This document shows, piece after piece, positions 44,320 to 55,307 of a stretch of 64,000 bases of DNA. The notes under the pieces were generated by a model. That model saw only the letters and a list, made by a program, of their open reading frames with translations. It ran no database searches and had not been told where the DNA came from. Position 1 is the stretch's first letter. Each line of letters begins with the position of its first letter. Source of the stretch: Trifolium pratense (lineage: Eukaryota > Streptophyta > Magnoliopsida > Fabales > Fabaceae); assembly GCF_020283565.1 (NCBI RefSeq), contig NC_060061.1, positions 21,427,362-21,491,361 on the forward strand, in the 5' to 3' direction. Made by a program: the position numbers and the translations under genes.

Positions 44320-47300
44320 TCACATGGCAACTTTCGAAGGATGAATCGGAACCCACAAAAGATGGTTTACAGGAAAGAAGTGACAAACTGGAGTGTTCTT
44401 CCCAGCCTTAATACCAAGCTGCTTGAATATAATATGATCTGGATTCCAATCAGATGTGTCCAAATGACAAATACCAAGAGCTTCCATTTTATCTCCATTC
44501 TCATCACCAATCAGTGATACCTTGAACACTTTAGTGCCTGTAGATATGTAATGACAATAGTAAATGGCATATGGATAAGGAAGGGGATGGCAAGCCACCC
44601 ATTTGGGAGCATAAATGTCTTGTGATACTTCTAAAATGGTGTACTTCTGTAGAGGGGTAGCTGTAGGTGAAGGGTTGCTGGTAGTTAGAATATTGTGTTT
44701 GGTGTCTGAACCAATGATTGTATCAACAAATTGGAGCATGGACTTTAGAGAACTGGCACAAATCTTTGTCTCCCCTGTAATGGTTTCGCCTTCGCACTCT
44801 TCAAGTGTTCTTTTCATGTATTTGGCTTGAGGAGAATCTTTAGAGATTGAGAAGAATTGAAGAACACTTTGAAGTTGTGACATTGAAAGAGGAGGGGAGT
44901 CCGCTTCTTTTCGAGAAAGGAAATGAGAAACCTCTTGGACTGGAAATTGGAGGGTCATTACATTTCCAACATGAAGATCATCCAAATTGAAAAATCCTGT
45001 CTTGAAAGCGTTTGTACGATCCAAGTTAGAAGATAAGGGCCCTTGTGGGTCTTCTGGGTTGGTAGATATATGGCCTTTTGGATTAAGGGAAGTAGATATG
45101 TCCCCAGCAATGTAAGGTTCATTGGAATCGTGGTCATGACTCTTATACCCTGTAATGTAATTGGGTTGTTTGGATTCATCATTACCGTAGGAGGTTATGT
45201 AAGGTTCATTGGAATCATGTGTATGAGTCTTATACCCTGCAATGTATGGTTGGGTCTTGTAACCAGTAATGTATGGTTTATTGGACTCGTGAGCATGAGT
45301 CTTGTATCCAGCAATGTATGGTTCATTGGACTCATGAGCTCGAGTCTTATACCCAGCAATGTATGGTTGGGTCTTGTAACCAGTGATGTATGGTTCAGTG
45401 GACTCATGAGCATGAGTCTTGTATCCAGCAATATATGGTTCATTGGACTCATGAGCTTGAGTCTTGTATCCTGTAATGTATGGTTCATTGGAACCATGAG
45501 CCTGGTTCTTATACCCAGAAATGTATGGTTCATTGGACTCGTGAGCATGAGCCTTGTATCCAGCAATATATGGTTCATTGGACTCATGAGCTTGAGTCTT
45601 GTATCCTGTAATGTATGGTTCATTGGAACCATGAGCCTGGTTCTTATACCCAGAAATGTATGGTTCATTGGACTCGTGAGCATGCGTCTTGTATCCAGCA
45701 ATATATGGTTCATTGGACTCATGAGCTTGAGTCTTGTATCCTGTTATGTATGGTTCATTGGACCCATGAACCTGGTTCTTGTACCCAGAAATGTATGGTT
45801 CATTAGACTCGTGAGCATGAGTCTTGTATCCGGCAATGTATGGTTCATTGGACACATGAGCCAGATTCTTGTATCCAGCAATGTATGGTTCATTAGAATC
45901 ACGAGTCTTGGTCTTGTACCCAGTAATGTATGGTTCATTGGACTCATGAGCTTGAGTCTTGTACCCAACAATGTAAGGTTCATCATTCGAATCCACCGGT
46001 TTCTGATGATCTCCATATTGTGTAATGTAAGATTCATCATTTGAATTCACTGATTTATGAATTCCATACTGTGTAATGTAAGGTTCATCATTCAAATCCA
46101 CTGATTTCTGATCTCCTAGCTCTGCCTTCAAGTCTCTTGCAATAATACCTTGACCATTCTACAAATGATATCAATAAGAATATGAGTGATCCAATTATCT
46201 ATCTAATTATATTAATATTTAAATTACTATTACTTGAGGATTTTTTGTTTGCTAGGTTCATTTTTGGTGCGTGTATTTCTCGAGATTTTTAGTTACAAAG
46301 TTAATCAAAACAAGAAGAAAAACAAAACAAAAATGGAAAAAAAAAAAAAAGAGAGAGAGAGAGAGAGAAAAAAAGTAAAGAACTAAGAATGCAATGACTT
46401 TAAAAGACTAAAAAAAATTAGTGCAAGTATTTTCTCTAAGTCACAAAATTAAGTTTCACCGATAGATAAACTTGAAACACAAAATTATAACCAACACAAA
46501 TATTATTTTGTAAAAAAAACACTAATACAATTTTTTTTTATTAAATCAACCATGGTGATGACAGTCAATTATATGATGTTTTTAGTAGTAATTTAGGGTA
46601 GTTTTGATAGCAATTGAAGCCCAAAAACAAGCAAATACCTGGAAAAGTGAAGATATTTGACCTAGAAACAAGAAAAGTGGAAAATGAAGCAAAATATGGC
46701 AAAAACGTAATAAACAGCGCAAACCATCGTAACTACGATGAGGTCCAGCGTGGTGCGATGAGAAGACGGTTTAAATTGAAGGAAATCTGCAAGAAATCTT
46801 TTTCATCATATAGTTTAAATTGAAGAAAATCTGCAAGAAATCTTTTTCATCGTACCACGATGACTTGTCATCATGGCACGATGATGACTGCAAAAGAACG
46901 CAGAAAATCTTGATCAAATCTTTCATCGTACCATGATATGATCCATTGTGGCCACGATGAGGAAAAAATACACGCCATCGTGGCCACGATAGGTGCGATG
47001 GACGCGCAGAAAAGCTCAAAATCCAGCTGAAAAACTATAAATAGAGTCTTCATCCTCCACTATTATTCATTCACAAATATTCACAGAAATATTCAGAACA
47101 TTGAATATTCACTCTAGAGTTAGGAGAACTCTAAGGAGGAGGCAAGGAGGCCAAGGAACTCCAAGGCTAATAAGGTTCTTTTCTTCCTGTCTATGTAATT
47201 TATTTTTCCTAGGTTAGGTGGAGTCGAGGAACTCCCTTATGAATGTTTGATTTTGTATAATTTGGGTATAAATTCAATTGTTTATACTTTCAAACTCTTT

Positions 47301-48761
47301 TATCGTCTGATTTTAAATTTATTTTAATACTGATCACATTATAATAAAATCTAAGGACCTAGTGGATATCGCATAGAAAACGAAGCTAGTAATCCCAAAC
47401 GAAGGACGGTGTGTTATGGCCAAGATTAGACCATTAAATTCAGTATCTGAGGTCTTAGTATAAGATTGGAACGAACGATAATTTCTACCTGAGGCAGAGT
47501 TAGGACTAGTTAGAGGCACACATGACAGCTTGTGACACATGGAGCCACTAAGGTAATGATACCAACATTTGTAACAAAAAAGTGGAACTTGGGGCGAGGA
47601 TATTTAAACAGAGTAAGGGTAACCACTAACTAGGCTCTGAAGAGTTTGTAATAGAAATAGGGAACGAGTGCTTTTGAACCTATTTTTAATAGTCTAATTC
47701 TTGATAGAGGGAAACAAGGGAATAACCACCAAGCAGGAGTAAGGGAGGGAGCCGACCACACTTAACCACCCTGTGTGGTCACACACACAACATTTATTTT
47801 TCTGTCATTTACTTTCTGTTCTTTAATTTCCTGTCATTTACTATTACCCGCAAAGATACCTTTCAAACAAACAAAACGAAGACAACTATCTATATTCCTA
47901 AGCGAAACTAGTAATTTTGGCACAATCCCTGTGGAGAACGATAAACTTATCACTTTATTACTTGGTAGCGATTTTGTGCACTTGCAGAGCCACCGTCACA
48001 TGGATTAAAAGTTTATATCATGTGAATTATCTATGTAAAATTTTGTTAAAATAAAAAATCATTTGATATGTTATTGAAATTTATATTAAGATGAAAGTCT
48101 AATGCACTTTTATTGATCTTTGTTAATCTTGATGAGCCAAAATAACATATCAAATGACTTTAAATATTGGTAAGTTTTTCGAAAAGATCCTTTGTATGGT
48201 ATAAACTTGTAATCCGACAATGATTTTGTACTAATGTAATTTGACCCATATATATATATATATATATATATATATCTGAGTGTGTGTGTGTGATGGATGA
48301 TCTATATATAAGCTATGAATCGAGTGTTGAACTTTATAAATTTTGTATTTGTCAAAACACTATTAAGCGGGTGTAACATTACACAAATGTTGCACCTATG
48401 TAATTTAATCATGTATTATTTAAAATAAAAATTATTATTTTTGTAATTGAAATTAATACAAATAAAATCAAAACATAAAGTAGTAAGAGGTTTGTGTAGT
48501 ATCCTAGAGTTCGTAGGTTCGATACTCAGTTTCATTGTAAATAAAAAAAATAAAATAATAGTATCCGTCAACTAAACAAGAATTTTAAATCAAATAGTAA
48601 ATCTTAAAGTTTAATTTCATGTACTATACTTGGAGAATAACTAAGTAATTAAAGAGCAAATGCTTAAATGCAGTAGACATATGAAGATAACAATGTATAA
48701 TTATTACCGTAATGCAGAAAATGAGTAAAGTAAGAAGCTGAAATGTTTGTAAAGTAGCCAT
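44320..48761 (-). CDS. BURP-domain protein with about 23 PYI-GYK repeats, two exons
   Basis: Exon 1 (48761-48708) encodes MATLQTFQLLTLLIFCIT, a signal peptide; exon 2 (46158-44320) starts NGQGIIARDL after a TTTGTAG acceptor and the two join in phase 0, giving about 630 residues. Residues about 35-380 are tandem repeats of about 15 residues, typically SNEPYITGYKTQAHE, with T/A/S alternating after PYI. From about 400 comes a BURP domain (FFNLDDLHVGN, then CHX10CHX27CHX26CHX8W), complete in all cysteines, histidines and the final tryptophan. BURP proteins act in the secretory pathway or wall, and several fused types are copper-dependent cyclases that crosslink Tyr or Trp in their own repeats. 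Whether this one does so is inference; a structural wall protein is the alternative. The long antisense frames (45043-46044 and others) are by-products of the repeats. Confidence 0.93.
44985..46110 (-). repeat. 45-bp coding tandem repeat of the BURP protein
   Basis: About 23 copies of a 45-bp unit are present. A higher-order unit of three (135 bp: PYISGYK / PYITGYK / PYIAGYK) recurs about three times in the middle with very few base differences, a sign of recent unequal exchange. Two units (near 45250 and 45370) are shortened to 11 residues. Confidence 0.9.
46556..47998 (+). mobile_element. Solo LTR (1443 bp) with dyad array, in the BURP intron
   Basis: It runs TGATGACAG...ACCGTCA and is flanked by CATGG (46551-46555 and 47999-48003), the 5-bp duplication of LTR retrotransposon insertion. 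A TATA box (TATAAATA, 47036-47043) follows the dyad array. The 3' end has AATCCCTGTGGAGAACGATA and GATTTTGTGCACTTGCAG. It is opposite in direction to the BURP gene. Neither gag nor pol remains. Confidence 0.9.
46728..47011. repeat. ATCGTGG/CCACGAT dyad array
   Basis: Several near-palindromes of the form CATCGTACCACGATGA, CATCATGGCACGATGATG and ATTGTGGCCACGATGA occur, with the last one ending about 25 bp before the TATA box. The same array is in the inverted copy at about 15095-15320. Confidence 0.8.
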
Positions 48762-48805
48762 CTCTCTTCACAATTAAGGATGAGTTCCACTTGATTATAG
48801 TTACC

Positions 48806-48813
48806 CTTTTATA
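48806..48813 (-). promoter_or_regulatory. TATA box of the BURP gene
   Basis: TATAAAAG on the minus strand lies about 50 bases before the start codon at 48761. With normal TATA-to-start spacing this predicts a short 5' UTR of roughly 20 bases. Confidence 0.7.
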
Positions 48814-50954
48814 GGCACTCTTACAGCTTGAAAATTAGGAACTAACTTGTAATTTCCTCCTTCTATTATTAGTTTAGTATAAATATAATAACTTGCTTTA
48901 TAAGCAAGTTCAATAAAATAGTGAAGTTGACTTCATCAAGAAAATAAAATAGTCAAGTGACACTAGAAAATTGTTTACGATGGAGTTAATGTGAGATAGT
49001 CTATGATAAGGGAGCAATTAGTTAGAAGGTTTGTAAATAATAGATAGATACATAAATATCTTAAACATGTGTATGGGTAAGATACTTTAGATCTCAAATG
49101 GTGGCTATAATTAGGCATATGTTAACATTGTTAAGATATGAAGTTTTAATTAGTTCTTAAACATATGTGAACACTAAGAATACTAAGAATGACATGAAGA
49201 TAAATTTATAAGTAAAAACAACATGTATTTTAGAAGTTGATTTTATACGATTGAATTATCCAATTTCTAAGATATAGATAATATTAAAGCCTCCTCCAAG
49301 ATTCGTTAGACCATTCATCATTTATATCTATGCATCAAGCCAATAGAGATGAATGAGAGTGTGCATTAAGAGTTCCACATCTGATGAGATGAAAGATGAA
49401 ATGAACATGAACTTTTATAAGTAAAGAGACAACATCATCTTATAAGTCAGTTTTGTTTGATTGAGTTATGATCTGTTTGACAAGACAAAAAACTGACTTA
49501 TTGCTTATAAGCTAAAAGACCTATTAATTGGTACAATCTTTTCATCACGAACTTATAACTTATTTTACTGATTTATAACTTATTTTTTCGATTCTATTTC
49601 AAGTAGCTTATGAGCTTAAAACTATTTTTTTTTTGACTAAATGAGTTTAAAACTATTGTTTATCTACTTTTATGCTTTATAATTTTTTTTTAGTTTAAAA
49701 TAATATAATAGGTTTTAGAATACAAAACATCTCATTTAGTATATAAAATTTAATTTAATAATATATAAAAGATATATTACATTAATAAATTTAAATTATT
49801 GTCCTAAGTATAAATTTGATACAATTTTTTTTTTGTTGAAGTGATACAAATTTTATTATTAGTTAAGAATATATTTTTTTTGTCATTTTACATTTATTTA
49901 AGTAGTTGAACCATTAATTTTACTAAACACTTCAATCAATTTATTAGCTATAAATTATAAACTATCAAGTAATTTTATTTTTTTTTTGACAAAACTATCA
50001 AGTTATTAGTCATCCAATATTTTATCAAACAGAGTCTTAGGCTCGTCACACAAATGCTAATACTTCTAGAGAGAAATTATACTATATTCCCTCATGTCAC
50101 TATTATAAGCAAAAACATATTTTTTAGGTTCATTAAAAAAGTAATGTATTTGGTTTATATTATGAACCTAAAAAGTGGTCTTTAGGACAAGTGTCCAAGA
50201 GAATGTTCTAATTCCTTGAAAACTTGATTCTTCGTGTATATAAGCTTAACTCATGGTCTAAACTCTAAACTAGGTATGCAACATCTAAACCATAAATACC
50301 TCTCACATTCGGCAGTTACTGCTTACTGCATTTATTGTCGAAGTGTATGATTGTACCACACCTTTCTCAATTGGGTTTACAACTCAATGGTCCGAAATCA
50401 ACGACCCAATACAACCTTACTATCCAGATCTTAGGTTCGAAGAGGAGTAATCCCCTTTTTATAGAAATGAAAAACAATATTTAACCCAACTTTTTATACC
50501 TTATTTTTTGTGACAAAAACTATTTCATATTATTATACCCTTGTGTATAATAATATGAAGAGAAAAAAAATTCATGAAATTTTAAGTTAAAGAAGTTCGA
50601 GTTAAATATGTTTTATGTCCCCCTACAAAATTTTAATTGTCATTACTATAAAATAAAATTGCACTACTGCTTACAAGACTATTTTGCGTGCAAGCAGGTT
50701 TAGTATATGCTATTAAGTAAATATATATCTTTTGCATTTATAAAATGAACTCTAGAGTTTTTCAAGTGGAATTCTTTGTGTCCTTGTCCTTAGTGTTATC
50801 CTCGACATGATTCACGGATGTAGTTTCGATTATATCATGTGATGTGCATCACATGATGACAATCGAAACTAGATCAATATTTACTAATTACTTTTTAATT
50901 AAACTCTAATTTAGCATAGTTTTTTATCCTTAAAAGTTGAAAAGTTAAGAACAT
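48814..50954. other. Upstream DNA of the BURP gene and intergenic
   Basis: No gene supported. A near-perfect palindrome of about 52 bp lies at 50821-50872 (TAGTTTCGATT ... AATCGAAACTA, centred on GATGTGCATC). Confidence 0.5.
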
Positions 50955-52187
50955 TCTTTTATATTATAAGCTTGTATACACAAGCAAACTCTAAACCCTA
51001 ATTTGTTTTCCATGTTTTCCCTCCATTTTATCTTGCAATTTTTATTAAAAAATAATACAATTTTGTCTTGACTAGGATTCGAACCCATAACCCTTCAATG
51101 CAAGGCAATATTTCCAACCATTATGGCAAGTATACCAATTATGATTAAAATTATGTGCAATAATTGATAAGCACCATCAATTTTAAAAGTATATCATATC
51201 AAAATTATTGTTGACTATATTATTCATCGCGAAATATTTTTATGTCTTTCCTGATCAATGTTTTTTTTCTACCGGATCATAAATTTAGAGAATAATTATC
51301 ATGTAAGATTTGGAAAGTTATTATCACGTGTAATTTGAAAAGTTATTATCAAACTCAATTCTACTAAATCAATTTTTTTGCAATACAACCAAACACAACC
51401 ATAGTCATGTCACTAATCACATTCATTATTTTGTTTTTAATATTGCAGATTTAATATTAACCGATGATCAATTGATATAATATGCACTAGCAGACCAATT
51501 GTGATTTAAATTATGTCCACAAAGTGTTAAGCTTCATCAACTTTCATAGGAAAGATTTCATACGACAATTAAGCACCATCAATTTTCATTGCACAATTTA
51601 AACAATTAAAAACCGATAATCTCTTATATTATAAGCTTGCTAACATAAGTTAACCCTAAACCAAAATTTTTTCCCCTCATTTTCTCTTTGTTTTTATTGC
51701 AGCTTTATATTAAAAATATACAGATTTGTCATCGAACCTGCATCTCTTACTTACAATAAAACATTTTAACCGCTAAAACATGTGCTTCAATTATGAAAGA
51801 ATTTAGGAATCCTAATATGTTAACCCTGTTTTCAATAAATTTGAACGGCGGAATTAATCACAATTTTTATTTATTTATGGATGTCTACTTAAGTTTATGT
51901 TCTTGATTACGTCTTTAATTTTTTTTAACCTTTAATTATCATCAATTTTTGAACCTTTAGTTATCAGCAATTTTTTTTTAATAAGTAAACAAAACGATGG
52001 GGTTCAAAAATTATTTAAAAAATATATAAAATATAAAATAAGCACATAAATAAATATAGAATAATTAGTCCATGAAATTCCCTATACTACTCTTATTGAA
52101 AATGCTTTTAGAATTTTTGTATTTTATTTTTTATTATTACATATTACACCTAATTAGACCCATGCACCGCATGGGTCAAAGTTCTAG
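50955..52187 (+). mobile_element. Two-tier Helitron (forward copy)
   Basis: It ends with the ACCCATGC..GCATGGGT-type hairpin and CTAG (52184-52187) before T. An inner 5' end TCTCTTATATTATAAGC is at 51620 (preceded by A), an outer TCTTTTATATTATAAGC at 50955 (preceded by T, so possibly mutated). It is collinear with 770-2011 throughout, inverted. No Rep/helicase gene. Confidence 0.8.
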
Positions 52188-52721
52188 TATATATTTATTT
52201 TTAAACTAACTTTATCAAAGGTCTATCTCTCTTTAAATATGGAAGAATTCATTTTGCAAAGTTGTACCAAATTCAAATAAAAAACTACTCATGGAAACTT
52301 TTTTTATTATGGCAAACAGTTGACTAGGAAGTGCTTACACTATATTTTATGGGGTTAGGTAATCAATCCTTATCCTAATTGATTAGTTAATTAATAGAAT
52401 AAAAAACCATACTTAGAAATTTTTTTATTTGACAACACCATACTTAGAAGTTATTCTCCCTTTACTATTACTAATAAAATCCTTAGGAGTGATTATAGAT
52501 TAGCTAGGTTTTGTCGAACTTAAGTCTGATTTGTTAAAAAATTAAAAGTCTAAGTCCGATTTATAGTTTATTATAGGTTCATTTTGATATTCTTGAGGTT
52601 TCTTTAGACTATGTTTGGATTGATGGAAAGTGGTGGAATGAAGTGTAGTGGGATAAAGCCAGATTCCATTGTTTGGTTTTGTACAAAATGAATGGAATGG
52701 AATGAGTATGATGGAACTCAT
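52188..52721. other. Intergenic DNA, ending in a host repeat
   Basis: The last 110 bp (GTTTGGATTGATGGAAAGTGGTGGAATG...) resemble the edge of a high-copy repeat, into which the solo LTR inserted; matching ATTCCATCCAATACCACTC lies on the other side. Confidence 0.45.
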
Positions 52722-53197
52722 TGTTGGGGAAAACCGGCATAGAGAAAATAAATGAACGCAATCAACAACACAAGAATATAACGTGGAAACTCCAAATCGG
52801 AGAAAAAACCACGGTCGTTGTCAAAACCAACAACCAGAGAATAAACACTATGTGAAAAGTGTTACAACACGTAGACTTAACTCTCAATCACCCCATGCCC
52901 CAATACACCCACACTCTCCAAAATAAATATTTGAACTACATCTCAAATACTCTTAAACAAGAGCATAAAAGAAAACAAAAAGACACAAATATAAATTTAA
53001 AGTGTTTATAAATTTAAAGTGTTTACAAGTGTTACTGCTTGGTGCAATTATAAACAAAGAACTTAGGTCCATTATATAGTCTTGATTCCCTCATTGCTTC
53101 ACCATTCTAAGCGATGTGGGACTTCTATATAATTTCTTTGACCTTTTTTTTTCTCTTCATTAGCAATGTGGGACTTACATTGCAATCAACCCCAACA
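52722..53197. mobile_element. Solo LTR, 476 bp
   Basis: It runs TGTTGGGGAAAACC...ATCAACCCCAACA (inverted termini TGTTGGGG / CCCCAACA) and is flanked by CTCAT on both sides (52717-52721 and 53198-53202). Size, TG...CA borders and 5-bp duplication fit a Copia-type solo LTR. GCGATGTGGGACTT and GCAATGTGGGACTT form an internal pair near 53112 and 53163. Confidence 0.9.
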
Positions 53198-53202
53198 CTC
53201 AT

Positions 53203-53796
53203 TCCATCCAATACCACTCATTCTTTCAATTTTTTATTCCACCCAATTTTAAGAGGCCAATTTTATGGGGTAACAGTATTAGTAAGAGTGAGGGTGTAAA
53301 ACTTAATATATTGCTGCAAATATAAAGGCTCAACTACAAAGTCCAATAAAACACTTTTTTTGTAAAAAAAAAAAAAAAAAAACACTGCTAACAAAATTAA
53401 TGATGATTTTTTTTAAAAATTATATTTATTTTTTATTATAAGAGGTCACTTTTAAAATTTGCATATAGTCTCTTAAAACTTGGAATCGGCCCTGTAGGTA
53501 TGATGTTGGACACGGCCTTCTAATATTCATCTTTAGTTTATCTTAAATTAAATATCATCTTATTCGTTGCGGTCACGCAACCTTTACTCGAGGTGCATCG
53601 GATAGATACACGGGCGCAGGAAAAGCTTATTCGAATTTAAAATGGCAAATGTAGCAAATCTATGCATAGGATAGGCCAAAAAGAATCTTATTGGAATCTT
53701 AATAAGGATTGTTTATGTTTTAAGAATATTGTATAACTAATATCCCGGAATACTTGGTTAAAGAAATTAAATATAGTAAAATTATATTAAAACTTA
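53203..53796. other. Intergenic DNA
   Basis: No gene is supported. A 19-A run lies at about 53364-53382. TAAAACTTA (53788-53796) is the left target duplication of the next element. Confidence 0.5.
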
Positions 53797-54101
53797 GGCT
53801 TAATTAATAAAATGGTCCCTTAAAGACATTTTTTGTTTCATATTGGTCTCTTAAAGAAAAAAATGTCTAAATAGGTCCCTTAAAGAAAAAAAGGTCCGAA
53901 TAGTTCCCTTAAAGACATATCCGTTAATCAGTTTGGTCCTATTTAGACCTCTTTTTAGGGACCAAACTGATTAACGGAGATGTCATTAAGGGACCTATTC
54001 GGACTTTTTTTTCTTTAAGGGACCTATTTGGACATTTTTTTCTTTAAGGGACCAATCTGAAACCAAAAATGTCTTTAAGGGACCATTTTATTAATTAAGC
54101 C
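53797..54101. mobile_element. Full-length palindromic MITE, 305 bp, 9-bp target duplication
   Basis: The element folds on itself over its whole length: GGCTTAATTAATAAAATGGT at the left pairs with its complement at the right, and internal (A)AGGGACC(T/A) words mirror one another around about 53950. TAAAACTTA stands on both sides (53788-53796 and 54102-54110), which suggests Mutator-type insertion. Confidence 0.9.
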
Positions 54102-54284
54102 TAAAACTTATGTAATCAATGTCTATAAAATATAAAATTATTGTTTTCCATGCAAAATTCATATTTTTTGTATCCTTACTTAGTATATGGGACATTAGTT
54201 AGTATCACTTTTTTTTAAAGTAAAAATGAAAAATATTAACATCAATACGGAGTCATAACCAACATAAGGTGTGTCAGAGAGAAC

Positions 54285-54585
54285 CTCAATACTTTACATA
54301 CATTGAAACAAAAAGCTAAATCGATACACAAACAAAAAGGCTCGACCACCACATGTGGGTGTTTAGGCCAAGACTAACATTGTGAACTTTCAACCACCAA
54401 AACGAGTATAATTCAACTTTATCTAACATTTGGTGTATAGTAGTTTCGGTTGCCTTGAAAACTCTGTTGTTCCACTTATGCCATATAACTTAAATGCAAC
54501 ATAACCAAATAAGCTGCAAGAATGAGTTGCGAGCTCGCAATCCTCCAGAACAATAGCTAAACTGAACAAAGTGATCATGTAGCAT
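54285..54585 (-). pseudogene. LINE C-terminal tail fragment
   Basis: Reading leftward: LHDHFVQFSYCSGG, FLQLIWLCC, VIWHKWNNRVFKA, LDKVELYSFWWLKVHNVS and HMWWSSLF. This is the same C-terminal region as in the LINE at 32095-32370 (HFVQF, FMQLIWLACVWIM, LDKIKLFSYRWLKTMNVT), diverged and with a stop. Confidence 0.8.
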
Positions 54586-55136
54586 CACCTTTAAATAAAT
54601 ATAAAATACAATATTTATTGTTATTTTGTCAATAAATTTTTTTAAGTATTAAATGCAGGGAGAAAAATATTATTGTATCAATTAATTGAATGATACATCT
54701 AAAATTAATATATATTGGGCTTCTCGAGTGTCGCTTATGCGTTGCACTATTACATTGGTTGAGACACCCAATATTTTTTTTTATTATCATACAATCTGTA
54801 CCCAAAAACAAAAGAATGTATCAAATGAAGTATTATCATACAAACAAACTATCTTTTCAAACAATAGCTTATAATACAAAAAATGAGTTATTCGCAAGTT
54901 TCTGTTGATACGATAACTAAAAAATAATTTGATACCATTATCGAGCTAGGAATACGATGGCATGGCAACACTTGGATTGGATCAGTGCGTGTGTGGCTTC
55001 TAGCAGCAGCAACAGTGTCTCCAACAATGACAACAGAAGAAATTTAAAATACTATGGCTAGCCTTGACGTAGGGCAACCCCAAAGACCTAGAGCCAGGAT
55101 ATGAAAACCTTGATAAAGTACCAACTTGAATAATTT

Positions 55137-55307
55137 AGGATGAATATGCATATTACAACGAGGTGTGTAAACTTTTTTTTTTTTTAACCAAACAAACTTA
55201 ATTCATATCATTAACTAATAAATATTCAATATATAAGAGAATAATCTCAAATCTCTGGATATGAGCAAGAGGATGAATATGCATATTACAACGAGGTGTG
55301 TAAACTT
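55137..55307 (-). mobile_element. Tiny retroposed LINE tail with an unusually long target duplication
   Basis: A 38-bp direct repeat (55137-55174 and 55270-55307; both begin AGGATGAATATGCAT) encloses about 95 bp that starts with T12 and reads, on the minus strand, as an AT-rich 3' end finishing GTTTGTTTGGTT plus poly(A). This is what extreme 5' truncation of a LINE would leave. Confidence 0.7.

Larger units (their letters stand above)
46159..48707 (-). other. Intron of the BURP gene, 2.5 kb, containing a solo LTR
   Basis: The donor (ACG/GTAATA) and acceptor (TTTGTAG) lie on either side of the solo LTR at 46556-47998. Without it the intron would be about 1.1 kb. A (GA)n tract (about 46351-46368) and a (TA)n tract (about 48248-48275) are also present. 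Confidence 0.85.

Noticed and set aside
45043..46044. 333-codon + strand frame and other long frames across the BURP repeats
   Set aside because: The 45-bp repeats lack stops in several frames, so long open frames arise automatically. Only the minus-strand frame leads into a recognised domain with a signal-peptide exon.
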